IMG/VR virus record: IMGVR_UViG_3300047678_000239
Coordinates: 1 to 64,000 of that record
From: a virus
Reading direction: 5' to 3' (one strand)
Length of the DNA stretch: 64,000 nt
The number at the start of each line of letters is the position of its first letter. Positions within the stretch are counted from its first letter, which is position 1. Positions 10,301 to 17,298 of this stretch are shown piece after piece. Both the position numbers and the translations under genes were made by a program. Below the pieces are notes generated by a model. The model was not told the origin of the DNA. It saw only the letters and a program-made list of their open reading frames with translations, and ran no database searches.

Positions 10301-13234
10301 GCTGAACGATGATGAGTAAGCCTGTGCATTAATTGCAAACGATGCTGTTCCAAACAAACTACCAGTAATTTGTGAGCCGCTAATGATGGAAGCGGTGATT
10401 TGAGTCGAGCTGATAGAGCTAGATAATGCAATTAATCTATTGGAGAATGAAGCCGATGCCACAACCAAATTTGTTAGTCCAGCTCCAGCAGACGCTGATA
10501 GAGTATTAACGGTTGTGTTAAATGACGAGCTATTGGACGTATCGGTTAAACTAAAAGATGCACTTGTGGCGGTATAGCTGGTGCTAAATGATGACGAGTA
10601 AGTTTGAGCGTTAACGGCGAAGGACGCAGTTCCAAAGAATGAACCGGTAATCTGTGAACCGCTGATGATTGATGCGGTTATCTGGGTCGTATTGATTGAC
10701 GAAGAAATGGAGCCTATTCTATTGGAGAATGAGGCTGAAGCTAAAATCAAATTTGTCAATCCTGCTCCAGCAGACGCGGACAGAGCATTGATGGTAGTCG
10801 TAAATGACGCGCTCGTTACTGTATCACTTGTAGAGAATGAACTTGAATATGCTTGAGCGTTTGAAGCAAATGAGGAGGTTCCAAATAAACTTCCGGTAAT
10901 CTGCGAACCGCTTATTATCGACGCAGTAATTTGGGTTGAGCTAAACGAAGATGATAGGGCTACAAGTCTATTGGAGAATGAACCAGAAGATACAACAAGA
11001 TTGGTCAATCCAGCCCCAGCAGAGGAAGATAGTGCATTTATTGTGGTGGTAAACGATGCGCTATTTGCTGTGTCGGACAATGCAAATGAACTCGAATAAG
11101 ACTGAGCGTTAACTGCAAATGAAGCAGTTCCAAACAAACTACCAGTAATTTGGGAACCACTGATAATTGAAGCCGTTATTTGGGTTGTATTGAGAGACGA
11201 ACTTAAAGATGACAGTCTGTTAGAAAAAGATGCCGACGCAACTACAAGATTAGTCAATCCAGCACCAGACGAAGCGGATAGAGAATTGATGGTCGTGGTG
11301 AAGGAAGCGCTCGTAGCGGTGTCGCTTGTAGAGAATGAACTCGAATAAGATTGAGCGTTCTGAGAAAAAGAGGACGTTCCAAACAAACTACCGGTAATTT
11401 GAGAACCACTGATAATCGACGCAGTTATTTGGGTGGAGTTAAAAGAACTCGACAGAGCAATCAATCTGTTTGAAAATGATGCCGAAGATACAACAAACGA
11501 AGACGACAGAGCCAAAAGACTGGAACTTACAGCCGTATTATTGGTTGATATGGAATTTATCGTTGTTGTAAACGCCGCACTTACAGCCGTATCTGTAGCA
11601 GATAGAGAGGATGAATATGATTGAGCATTGACAGAGAATGAAGCCGTTCCAAACAACGAACCAGTAATTTGTGAGCCGCTAATGATGGAAGCGGTTATCT
11701 GGGTCGTGTTTAGAGAACTCGATAGAGCCACCAACCTATTAGAAAATGAAGCAGATGAAGCTATGAAAGACGAGGAGACGGCTAGTCCAGATACTATGTC
11801 AGCTTGATTAGATGCAGATAGAGCAGACAAAGAGCTTGATATAGGAGATACCGAAGAACTTAATGATTGTAAAGATGAAGATACCAACATCAAACTAGAG
11901 CTACTTGCGTTTGATGTGATTGAAAGACCCGTTATTGTTGAGGTGAACGAAGCACTGAGGACTGAGTTAGTTAAGCTGAATGACGCGGAATAATCGACTG
12001 CGTTTTGAGAGTATGAAGCAGTTCCTTTCAAACTTCCTGTAAATTGAGGAGCATTTACGATGGATGCTGTAATTTCTCCTGTTTGAATGGAAGATGCTGT
12101 TATGTTTCCAAGTGTAAGAGTTATAGCTGGAGTGGTGGATGGATTTGCTACCACACCACTTATTCCGTTTGCTGTAGTGACGCTTACATTTGTTACGGAA
12201 CCTCCTGTTACTGGAGCCCAAGATGCCGATATGGCATTAACTGCATTTACAGCCCACGAAGCTGTTCCAAATAAAGAACCCGTCGGAGACAAGCCGCTTG
12301 GTGGAGCCCAAGACGCACTAACAGAATTTAAAGCCCAACTTGCTGTTCCATTGACTGGGCCATTTACTGTCAGTGAACCGGTAATGATTACGGAACCAGT
12401 TAGTTCTTGAACATTTGATAAATCACTACCAAATTTATTGCTACCGCTACTATAAATAACCGACGAAGACAGTGTTGTTACAACCAACAATCCAACATTT
12501 ATAGCTGAAGCGGTTATTTGACCAAATACAACTTTATCGTTGGTAGTAAATTGAGCAGATGAAGAAATCAAACCTGGCTTATTCACTACGTTTGAATAAT
12601 CTACATACGAAGCAGTTTTAGTAAATTGAGAAAAAGAAGATGATATGGACGTATCTGAAGCAGACGCGGACTTAGCATATTGAGAAAACGAAGAAGATAT
12701 GGATGTGTCCGAAACCGACGAAGACTTAGCATACTGTGAAAATGAAGATGAATTTGAGTTTCCAGCAAAAGATGATGACAAACTCAAAGAAGCGTAATCG
12801 GTGTTTGTGGTATAAGACGCCGTTTGGGAGAATGTCGAATTGTTTGCTGATAGAGCAAATGAGGCTGTAGAAACGTATGAGGCTGTAGCGGCTCTTAATG
12901 CGAACGATGCCGTATTGGCCATGTTGGCCGAAGAAGCGGTTACAGCATAACTGGCCGATATTGTTCTTTGTGAAAAACTAGAGCTTATCGAATATGAAGC
13001 AGATAGTGCTGTTCCGGCGCTCAATGCGTATGATGATGTAGCGACATTCTCAGCATTGGCAGCATACGAAGCAGAAATAACAGATACGCCCGGTGGAAGA
13101 ATGGTAGAACCAACCAAGTGACCACTTGAATTTGTTTGTAAAATCAGGTTACTTCCACTGATATATACTTCAGTCCACGCACTGCCTGTGTCGTTTCTCT
13201 GAATTATAAAAACTGATTTAGGGTCTAGAGCCAT
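4325..13234 (-). CDS. Giant repeat-built, serine-rich tail fibre protein (2969 aa)
   Basis: The N terminus (DPKSVFIIQRNDTGSAWTEV) is followed by coiled SASYA-type repeats. The body is built from units of about 83-90 residues with the core ISGSQ-I/V-TGS-L/F-FGT-A/S-SF; nine copies can be counted. Each unit continues into YSSSF, SASFTTTIN and ASFSNRLVALSSSF stretches, consistent with a trimeric beta/coil fibre shaft. Around nucleotides 7690-8860 lies a non-repeat insert with a LamG-like sandwich (motifs GVVFERTTAYLRS, GKVVHFSLVR, SLYNCALNSDAV) and a second possible carbohydrate-binding module. The last 100 or so residues (HPTKPNKKLQHGVVEGPEHS, FPEYWSKLVD, ITVQLTPIGYYQ) match a C-terminal domain known from marine T4-like phage fibres and some bacterial surface proteins. 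The role is a long fibre that presents receptor-binding tips. One internal module is repeated at the left edge of the window. Confidence 0.8.
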   Translation of the reverse strand: MALDPKSVFIIQRNDTGSAWTEVYISGSNLILQTNSSGHLVGSTILPPGVSVISASYAANAENVATSSYALSAGTALSASYSISSSFSQRTISASYAVTASSANMANTASFALRAATASYVSTASFALSANNSTFSQTASYTTNTDYASLSLSSSFAGNSNSSSFSQYAKSSSVSDTSISSSFSQYAKSASASDTSISSSFSQFTKTASYVDYSNVVNKPGLISSSAQFTTNDKVVFGQITASAINVGLLVVTTLSSSVIYSSGSNKFGSDLSNVQELTGSVIITGSLTVNGPVNGTASWALNSVSASWAPPSGLSPTGSLFGTASWAVNAVNAISASWAPVTGGSVTNVSVTTANGISGVVANPSTTPAITLTLGNITASSIQTGEITASIVNAPQFTGSLKGTASYSQNAVDYSASFSLTNSVLSASFTSTITGLSITSNASSSSLMLVSSSLQSLSSSVSPISSSLSALSASNQADIVSGLAVSSSFIASSASFSNRLVALSSSLNTTQITASIISGSQITGSLFGTASFSVNAQSYSSSLSATDTAVSAAFTTTINSISTNNTAVSSSLLALSSSFVVSSASFSNRLIALSSSFNSTQITASIISGSQITGSLFGTSSFSQNAQSYSSSFSTSDTATSASFTTTINSLSASSGAGLTNLVVASASFSNRLSSLSSSLNTTQITASIISGSQITGSLFGTASFAVNAQSYSSSFALSDTANSASFTTTINALSSSAGAGLTNLVVSSGSFSNRLVALSSSFSSTQITASIISGSQITGSLFGTSSFASNAQAYSSSFSTSDTVTSASFTTTINALSASAGAGLTNLILASASFSNRIGSISSSINTTQITASIISGSQITGSFFGTASFAVNAQTYSSSFSTSYTATSASFSLTDTSNSSSFNTTVNTLSASAGAGLTNLVVASASFSNRLIALSSSISSTQITASIISGSQITGSLFGTASFAINAQAYSSSFSTSDTATSGAFTSTINTLTAAVGTNSSSLLAASSSLITLSGSVQALSASNQADISMTLVVSSSLLSVSSSFIVASASLSQRLVALSSSFNSTQITGSIISGSQITGSLFGTASFAINAQSYSSSLSISYTANSASFTTTINALSASAGAGLTNLVAASASFSNRLVALSGSFRSSQITASAFNFSGSATSSIRLEVLPDGSLVFIGAAGALFGISDSLSGSLSSINDVSGLPIFEVFSDDKVVMGKFGTNALVVSGSQVGVGKSPQSGVLDVSGSLILTGSLSVTQNITASIISGSQITGSLFGTASFATNAQTYSSSLSVTDTAVSAAFTVTINALSSSNTNISSSFVALSSSYVASSASFSTRIFVDSGSLLALSSSFQIASASFTVKELADSSSLLAVSSSYIASSASFSNRLVSLSSSFNSSQITASVITASNAILTALTSSGNNVFGTSLLNRHQFTGSVAVTGSIAVSGSVSATEVRVNGVSVAAIRNPLSPRTGVVFERTTAYLRSTLSGITIGTGDCSLSFVAKVPISPPDSNAGWGLYMGPSNVANAGASSLYTYLDTSGGLVVAKRNSADVFQNVGTISNFVSSNAGKVVHFSLVRTSGSWCGYIDAVPSFTSSVAVTESIDNTYLICNTIESVYGNFTLYCASLYNCALNSDAVREIFELGGEVPDRFKWADTGSNRIADSAKDSVFTSATTNWSGFGAGGSASVDFGAQELDVMAPTAGSGIRLSAGGTYTLLPHFKSYRIRATLRNVSGGTVSVVNTSGGIVQNTFGSGFGNGNIDIVGNNWTPGANNGLQLGFTLSASGSFSIDDIILTEVGALVHLPLNDNGGTIARDSSPNVYDAAAIGSPRWTDPRKYFIVGEVGNYTQISGSAITSSFASITQITGSVFGTSSWANRAVTASFAILPTNVVSSSAQLSNNGEVAFGSGNNVTFGQVTASVMNVGTLIVTTISSSVNYSSGSNRFGNSQANAHEFTGSVSITGSLTVTNGITGTASFATNAQTYSSSFATTVNALSASNQADIALSLGVSSSLLTVSASYVASSASFSTRTTNLVADSASFSGRTTTLEVASGSLSTRVTNLVADSASFSTRLVTLSSSLSTSDTANSASFTTTITALSASNQADIALSLSVSSSLLAVSSSFVVSSGSFSNRLVALSSSFGTSQLTAQNAVITAPSVSTLATAAVILGGSYGGAVVFNDGNYGNINVRNIGTTMDFSVSQSLSSTFTTGGNALRLGLVSSLFPSGTPSTSATVAALVVSGGFSTGLNVTVGTSVTASSANIPQVTGSLFGTASFATNALAYSSSFSTSNTSTSASFNTTISTLSSSISSRLPPNIVSSSAQLSNGGGIPFNSTNNITLGQITASIISGSQVTGSFFGTASFAQNAQTYSSSFSTSNTTDSASFTSTINALSASAGIGLTNLIVSSASFSNRLVALSSSFNSTQITGSFINVGQLTSSFGNLGKITASGVNIVSGPLSFNNGQTMFSSSGTQLSYYALGAGTGSRVLFDSSGTWMGIIRISRVSNGAMSDVIQGSLMDGSTDGMALSYQGGNQASIEIGSDLIRFNTLTATTPRATITSTGASFIVPITSSFINSTQITGSLYGTASFVAISGLPANLVSSSAQLSNGGGVAFTSANNLTVGQITGSSVTLSGTITGSTLYLSSGLISLVGGNSQIISTGNLFLDSAVGADVTLRSPSARKIIFQPGGGSPVGLVDANGLQITGSAIISSNTFHGTSLANVHQFSGSVSISSSLNVLSNFTASLATISTQLTSSAIQVGSGHIDIGSNTLGQSLGNTFSYGGNTFRNYGQTWYSDTPLGGTTLGISSFWGIRLFTNQIPQITISGSGTVSISGSVGIGTSNPAYKLEVNGSFAATSKSFVIKHPTKPNKKLQHGVVEGPEHSVYIRGRLDGKEIIEFPEYWSKLVDFSTITVQLTPIGYYQKLIVKKIDKTGILVENTNLINKYVECFYYVQAERVDIPKMEVEV
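9378..9433 (-). repeat. 56-bp exact repeat inside the giant fibre gene (partner 11115-11170)
   Basis: The 56 bases at 9378-9433 are identical to 11115-11170. Both encode the FGT-A-SF and ISGSQ repeat core. The other seven copies of the core are more diverged at DNA level, so this pair looks recently exchanged or converted. Confidence 0.9.
9598..9714 (-). repeat. 117-bp exact direct repeat of window positions 1-117
   Basis: Positions 9598-9714 are identical base for base to 1-117; the first mismatch is at 9715 versus 118. The copies encode the same fibre module in two different genes on the same strand. The left copy is cut by the window edge, so the identical tract may be longer. Confidence 0.95.
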
Positions 13235-13246
13235 ATATCATAAGTA

Positions 13247-13939
13247 TCAAAAGATGGTCATTTTAGAGGGATTGAAATAGACCAACGGCGCCCTTTTCCA
13301 ACTCGACACTCTGATATAAAAGAACTCTGAGTCATATGATTGTTCTCCATAAAGACCACCATCATTTATCGTGGCTGGCGGCGGAGTTTTTCTAGGAGCA
13401 TCTACAAACGGCAAATTTGAATACCAATATGGAACTTCTCCTGTGTCAGCTTCTCCGTTTCCGAAAATAGCGATTGGTGTTCTATACCACAATCCTCCGG
13501 TTTTAGCATAAAAATAGTTCTCATCTAAACTTCTATCTCCATTAATTCCAACTGGGTCATTGGTATTGGTCGGAGCTGGAAATATCCACGAAAACACTCT
13601 TGTTTCTTGTTTTTCAAGAAACACATCAATGTCATATGCGTAGAACTTCCAATCTGTTTTTGGATGAACTACTTCATATTCATCAATAAAACCATCGCTG
13701 TTCTTAATCCAAAGCTCCATTTCTTGCTCAAACAAAATGAGCTTATTATCTGGAGGCCTTGGTAAAATTACTGTCTTATATGGAAGCTTTATCCAAGTCC
13801 CATACAAATCACCACTTGTATTTAGCCAAAAGTCATTTCCTTTACGGAAAAACCAACCATTTGCAGGAGACTCAATGATGTTCTCAGGGTTAGTTTTTGT
13901 GTAAAGAAATTGCTCATTATAATCTGAAACCCGTGACAT
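13247..13939 (-). CDS. Virion-associated protein with repeated D-x-YFY...W-R motif
   Basis: A 230-residue protein not assigned to a known family. It contains at least two copies of a short motif, GDRSLDENYFYAKTGGLWYR and GEQSYDSEFFYIRVSSWKRA, each about 25-30 residues. The same motif ends the next protein downstream of gp15 (MAVDSNYFYVYTNSKWRRIS in the gene at 13941-14216). An N-terminal segment reads ANGWFFRKGNDFWLNTSGDL, a related theme. Aromatic-rich repeats of this kind suggest a small beta-structured adaptor or fibre-attachment domain. It lies between gp15 and the giant fibre gene, 12 nt before the latter, with no box of its own, so it is likely co-transcribed with both. A role at the fibre-baseplate or neck junction is inference only. 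Confidence 0.6.
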   Translation of the reverse strand: MSRVSDYNEQFLYTKTNPENIIESPANGWFFRKGNDFWLNTSGDLYGTWIKLPYKTVILPRPPDNKLILFEQEMELWIKNSDGFIDEYEVVHPKTDWKFYAYDIDVFLEKQETRVFSWIFPAPTNTNDPVGINGDRSLDENYFYAKTGGLWYRTPIAIFGNGEADTGEVPYWYSNLPFVDAPRKTPPPATINDGGLYGEQSYDSEFFYIRVSSWKRAPLVYFNPSKMTIF

Positions 13940-13940
13940 T

Positions 13941-14216
13941 TTAGAATAGTGAACCTAAACTTATTCTACGCCATTTTGAGTTCGTATAAACGTAAAAATA
14001 ATTGGAATCCACAGCCATTGCTCCTTGCGACCCAGCATCATTTGATGTAGCTGGAGCTGTGCTGTATAAAGAACGTGTCACGAATGCAGCCATATTCGCA
14101 GATGAAATCTTTGTGTTAGTGGTTCCGGATGAACCAGAGTCAACTCCTATAAAAAAGCTTCCGGTGGAAGGATTTGAAATAGTCGAAAACAGAGACATTT
14201 TTAATGGCGTAGACAT
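13941..14216 (-). CDS. Small virion protein with terminal YFY...W-R motif
   Basis: A 91-residue protein. The N-terminal two-thirds (MSTPLKMSLFSTIS, then FFIGVDSGSSGTTNTKIS) has no recognised family. The last 30 residues carry the same D-x-NYFYVYTNSKWRR motif found twice in the next gene, ending in ISLGSLF. A TATTTATT box lies 7 nt before the start codon. It starts a run that continues directly into the 230-residue protein (1-nt gap). It is probably a structural companion of the fibre system: an adaptor that shares a docking motif with its neighbour. Function not known. Confidence 0.6.
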   Translation of the reverse strand: MSTPLKMSLFSTISNPSTGSFFIGVDSGSSGTTNTKISSANMAAFVTRSLYSTAPATSNDAGSQGAMAVDSNYFYVYTNSKWRRISLGSLF

Positions 14217-14223
14217 GGTATTG

Positions 14224-14231
14224 AATAAATA
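14224..14231 (-). promoter_or_regulatory. TATTTATT box
   Basis: Lies 7 nt before the start codon of the 91-residue protein at 14216, in gene orientation, in the gap after gp15. Confidence 0.4.
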
Positions 14232-14240
14232 TAAGGGTCT

Positions 14241-15134
14241 TTACACTAAGTTATTTGAATTTGATGAAAAAGCGGAGGCAGTTAGGTCTGATTCTAGTTT
14301 CTGAGTATTTCCTATGGATTGAAAATCTCCACTAGCTTCCACTCCAAACACAACCTTTCTTGGTGTAAATGCCTTCTGAGTGGTTTGTTTGTGATTAGCA
14401 AATTTCTCAGGAAGAAGATACGCATAAACCATCATAGAGAATTCAGCTTTAACCATTCTATCAGAATCCGCTGCAACTTCAGTTTGAAAATTGTAATCTG
14501 AAATAGACGTTCTAAACTTGAACTTATGTTTATCTCCCCAATAATCTTCAGTGGCAAAGTTGATAGATTCAACCACTCCATTCAATTGTTCTATGAGGTC
14601 TGTCCAAACAACGAAATCATAATTGACAATAATGTGGTCTGGTGCTGTAACCGTATACATTTCTTTAACTGGAGAAAATCCAAGCATAGCTCCAAATCGG
14701 TCATACTTATTCTTTTCAGAAAATTTCTTTGTGGTAGGATATGACAAATAACGATTCAATGTTATTAAGTTGTCATTTCTTTGCATTGTTGTTCTTCTTA
14801 AAGCGATAGCTGGTAATTGAATCTTTCCATTTTTGTCTCTTAGGTATCCATCCTTTCTGATAGCTTTCCAGCGTTCTGGAGAAGCATAATTAATTGGAAC
14901 TTTAACGGACTGGCCGTTGTCTACAATCTGTGGATTGACTACTGTGTCGAGATAGTTAACAATGGTTTCATCTACGTCGATTAGAGTAACGGCAAAATTC
15001 TTTATCTTGTCAGTGTCTCTACGAACGTCATATGCACGGTCATTTATCTTCAACGCATCAGACATTTCTGGTCCAGAACTTATTCTATTTGGAACAGGAT
15101 TGCTTATAGGTTTGATTGGGCCACGCCATGCCAT
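14241..15134 (-). CDS. 15: gp15-like proximal tail sheath stabiliser
   Basis: A 297-residue protein, against 272 for T4 gp15. The recognisable features are the segment VKVPINYASPERWKAIRKDG, which parallels the VPITYAS-x-E segment of gp15, and the later block GFSPVKEMYTVTAPDHIIVN, FVVWTDLIEQLNGVVESINF and AYLLPE. That block follows the gp15 pattern of a SP-x-K-M-Y strand, then an acidic helix and aromatic C-terminal strands. In T4 this hexameric protein caps the tail sheath and joins the tail to the neck. It follows gp13 and gp14 in the canonical 13-14-15 order, 3 nt after gp14, which supports the call. The alternative that it is a diverged tail-completion protein of another class is less likely. 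Confidence 0.7.
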   Translation of the reverse strand: MAWRGPIKPISNPVPNRISSGPEMSDALKINDRAYDVRRDTDKIKNFAVTLIDVDETIVNYLDTVVNPQIVDNGQSVKVPINYASPERWKAIRKDGYLRDKNGKIQLPAIALRRTTMQRNDNLITLNRYLSYPTTKKFSEKNKYDRFGAMLGFSPVKEMYTVTAPDHIIVNYDFVVWTDLIEQLNGVVESINFATEDYWGDKHKFKFRTSISDYNFQTEVAADSDRMVKAEFSMMVYAYLLPEKFANHKQTTQKAFTPRKVVFGVEASGDFQSIGNTQKLESDLTASAFSSNSNNLV

Positions 15135-15137
15135 AAA

Positions 15138-15608
15138 TTATGATGGGTTTCTTTTAACAATGTTGAGAGAACTGTTCTTTGTGTAATGTGTATTCACTAT
15201 GATTGAGTGTGATTTTTCAGCTTGTCCGCCCAAGAGTTGTTCCTGAACAACGTTGTCCACTTCATAATATCTATCATTCCAAAACACAATGTCACCAATT
15301 TCTGGATAAAAATTCAAATCCTTGCAAGCTTTTTCTCTTAACTTGAAAATGTGGGTCTGACTTCTACTTGGGCCAAAATCATCGTAATCCGCACCCATTT
15401 CAGGTCTTTCAGTTAAAGTCGAAATCATGATGGCTGGCTCATACCATTTTCCAGTGGCTGCGGATGCTTCTCCGTAAATGTTAGTTATGGTTTGCTCAGG
15501 ACAGATTTTAAAAATTTCAATTAAATTTTCGATAATATCTCCCATCAATTCTGCGTTGATAGAGCCTACCAATCTTAAATCTCTTGGTGAATAATATCTA
15601 CCTTTCAT
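15138..15608 (-). CDS. 14: gp14-like neck protein
   Basis: A 156-residue protein, shorter than T4 gp14 (256). A conserved-looking middle reads SQTHIFKLREKACKDL, then YPEIGDIVFWNDRYYEVDNV. This matches the gp14 arrangement of a structured strand, a GD-hydrophobic element and a partner-binding strand ending in the E-hydrophobic-x-x-V element. It lies between gp13 and gp15, as in T4. gp13 and gp14 form the head-completion neck that closes the portal after packaging. The start ATG overlaps the stop of the intervening endonuclease gene by 4 nt. The missing C-terminal 100 residues relative to T4 fit a compact version seen in distant T4-like phages. Confidence rests on synteny plus a short motif. 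Confidence 0.65.
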   Translation of the reverse strand: MKGRYYSPRDLRLVGSINAELMGDIIENLIEIFKICPEQTITNIYGEASAATGKWYEPAIMISTLTERPEMGADYDDFGPSRSQTHIFKLREKACKDLNFYPEIGDIVFWNDRYYEVDNVVQEQLLGGQAEKSHSIIVNTHYTKNSSLNIVKRNPS

Positions 15609-16027
15609 AGTTTTCCTTCAATCAATAGTTTGAGTTGTGTAGATGTTATCGGTTCTTCTTCCCGAATCCTGTAGAGTGTGATACCGTAGTCTTTTGCATA
15701 TTTGTTTTTTAGTTTATCGACTTTAAAGCTCTTTTTTTGGTGATTGTAAACTGCCTCTTCTTCTGTTTTTGGGTGCCAGAAAGTTCCATCAAACTCAAGA
15801 AGAACATTGTATTTTGGAAGATATGCGTCATAAAATCTTCCACACAAAGGGTATTGTGGAACGAATTCAATTTTAAGCTCTGTCAACATATTATAGTAAT
15901 GAATTTCCAGAGCGGTGAAGGCTTGTGGTGGATTCAATATTTTCTTTATACCAACGTGAGGTAAGAGAGTTCTCTGTTCCTGTGTAAGTATGTTGAAAAA
16001 TATAGAACGTGATGCTAAAGAAATCAT
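15605..16027 (-). CDS. Free-standing VSR/DUF559-like endonuclease (putative homing endonuclease)
   Basis: A 140-residue protein with a restriction-endonuclease-like core: YPLCGRFYDAYLPKYNVLLE, then FDGTFWHPKTEEEA, then VDKLKNKYAKDYGITLYRIR and EEEP. The E-F-DG-x-x-WH element with the preceding D and the later K-R-rich helix is typical of VSR/DUF559 PD-(D/E)XK nucleases. These often occur as intron-less homing endonucleases in T4-like genomes. It is inserted exactly between gp13 and gp14, 4 nt after gp13, and overlaps gp14 by 4 nt, so it rides on the late neck operon. No extra NUMOD-type DNA-binding motif is visible. It probably cleaves rival genomes lacking the insertion. Confidence 0.7.
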   Translation of the reverse strand: MISLASRSIFFNILTQEQRTLLPHVGIKKILNPPQAFTALEIHYYNMLTELKIEFVPQYPLCGRFYDAYLPKYNVLLEFDGTFWHPKTEEEAVYNHQKKSFKVDKLKNKYAKDYGITLYRIREEEPITSTQLKLLIEGKL

Positions 16028-16031
16028 TGAT

Positions 16032-17240
16032 TTACCCCACGTAAATCAACAGAGGAATTTTGTTTAAGGATTCTTGAAGCTGTTGAGCCTCCAAGGCCTT
16101 GTTCTCCATTTGAGTTTTGCGAGAGGTTGCTTCAAGATTTTCTCTCAATTGAGTAACCAAATCAGTCTTTTCTTGGATAGCTTCCTGGCGAAGCTCTCCA
16201 CCATCGAGAGTGACTTCTGCTCCAGGAATTGGAATAGTTTGATACTTTTGACGAATCGAACCGAGAACTTCCTTACACAAGGCAAGGAAATATTTTCTAA
16301 TCCATTGCTTACCAACTTCGTTGATTTTATTGTAAGGAATAATCTCATATGGGACATTGCTATAGTCACCAATTTCAGAGAAGCTTCCCGTATCCGTTCC
16401 TGTTCCGTTCGTGAATACTGCCGAATTTCTATCCGATTCAACGATGTAATCGATATAGACAATCTTATCCATCGTCGGAATTGGGAACAACTTTAATTTG
16501 TTGTTTACAATTTCGAAACTGTATGCTGATTTTCTAACCAAGTCGTTAAACTCAATGGCTTGCATACGAAGCAAATCTTCGAAGATTGGTGTCATCAAAA
16601 ACTGAGTAGCTGGGGAGTAACCAGCAAATCCCATTTCATTTAACACATTTGAATAGCTCATTCCCGTCATTGAGAATGGGTCATAAATACGAGCCGCGGC
16701 CGGCGGAGCGTTGTGGAAGATTCTCTTAACTTCTATTCTTGAACCAGATTCGACCACATTTCCAACCAACGCTTGTAAGTCATAGGTTTGTTGACCATAA
16801 GAAGCAGTAAAGCCGGCTCTCTTCCAATCAACATAACCACCAACACCAACCTCACTTCCATAAGCTTTGCTCAATTGGATAAGGTAAGGAAGACTAGTTC
16901 CTTGAATATTTCTTTGAGTGACAATTGTGGTGGTTGATTGACCTTGTAGCAACGAAATATTGTTACGAATGTTGAATTGATTTACTTGAGCTCCATATTC
17001 CAATGCCGCTTCTTCTAAACAGGCATAGAAGTTATAGTCAATCATTTCAATGTCAGTAATTGGATAACCCAATCTTTTTGCAGCCCAGTCAGCGGCTCTA
17101 GGAGCGTCATAAATGAATTGAGGGTCGGCGTCGAAGAAGCCAAATGGGGTGCTACCACTGCCTGGACCTACAAAAGACCCAGAGCCTGGCCACCTTACTC
17201 TGTCTTGGTCTACGGTGTAATTAATAGAGGGACTTGACAT
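16032..17240 (-). CDS. 13: gp13-like neck protein
   Basis: A 402-residue protein, against 309 in T4. The N terminus has a Gly/Ser/Pro-rich arm (residues 15-35). The opening domain follows the gp13 pattern: a helix ending RLGYPITDIEMIDYNFYACL, then EEAALEYG. The C terminus has WIRKYFLALCKEVLGSIRQK, IPGAEVTLDGGELRQEAI and EKTDLVTQL, aligning with the gp13 element that ends in LPGG-x-x-x-DG and an E-A-x-x-E-K helix, and it closes with IYVG as gp13 closes with ILVG. With gp14 it forms the head-tail connector that seals the portal after DNA packaging. A TATTTATA box ends 3 nt before the ATG. It diverges from the plus-strand island at 17299. Confidence 0.78.
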   Translation of the reverse strand: MSSPSINYTVDQDRVRWPGSGSFVGPGSGSTPFGFFDADPQFIYDAPRAADWAAKRLGYPITDIEMIDYNFYACLEEAALEYGAQVNQFNIRNNISLLQGQSTTTIVTQRNIQGTSLPYLIQLSKAYGSEVGVGGYVDWKRAGFTASYGQQTYDLQALVGNVVESGSRIEVKRIFHNAPPAAARIYDPFSMTGMSYSNVLNEMGFAGYSPATQFLMTPIFEDLLRMQAIEFNDLVRKSAYSFEIVNNKLKLFPIPTMDKIVYIDYIVESDRNSAVFTNGTGTDTGSFSEIGDYSNVPYEIIPYNKINEVGKQWIRKYFLALCKEVLGSIRQKYQTIPIPGAEVTLDGGELRQEAIQEKTDLVTQLRENLEATSRKTQMENKALEAQQLQESLNKIPLLIYVG

Positions 17241-17243
17241 GCC

Positions 17244-17251
17244 TATAAATA
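17244..17251 (-). promoter_or_regulatory. TATTTATA box, 3 nt before gp13 start
   Basis: Reads TATTTATA-GGC-ATG in gene orientation. It lies in the 58-nt divergent gap between gp13 and the plus-strand island, facing the box at 17285. Confidence 0.55.
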
Positions 17252-17284
17252 TTGGAACATGGATGATTTACAGTAATTGAATCA

Positions 17285-17292
17285 TATTTATT
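17285..17292 (+). promoter_or_regulatory. TATTTATT box before plus-strand island
   Basis: Plus-strand TATTTATT, 6 nt before the ATG at 17299. It shows that the box follows gene orientation and not genome orientation. Confidence 0.5.
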
Positions 17293-17298
17293 ATACTC

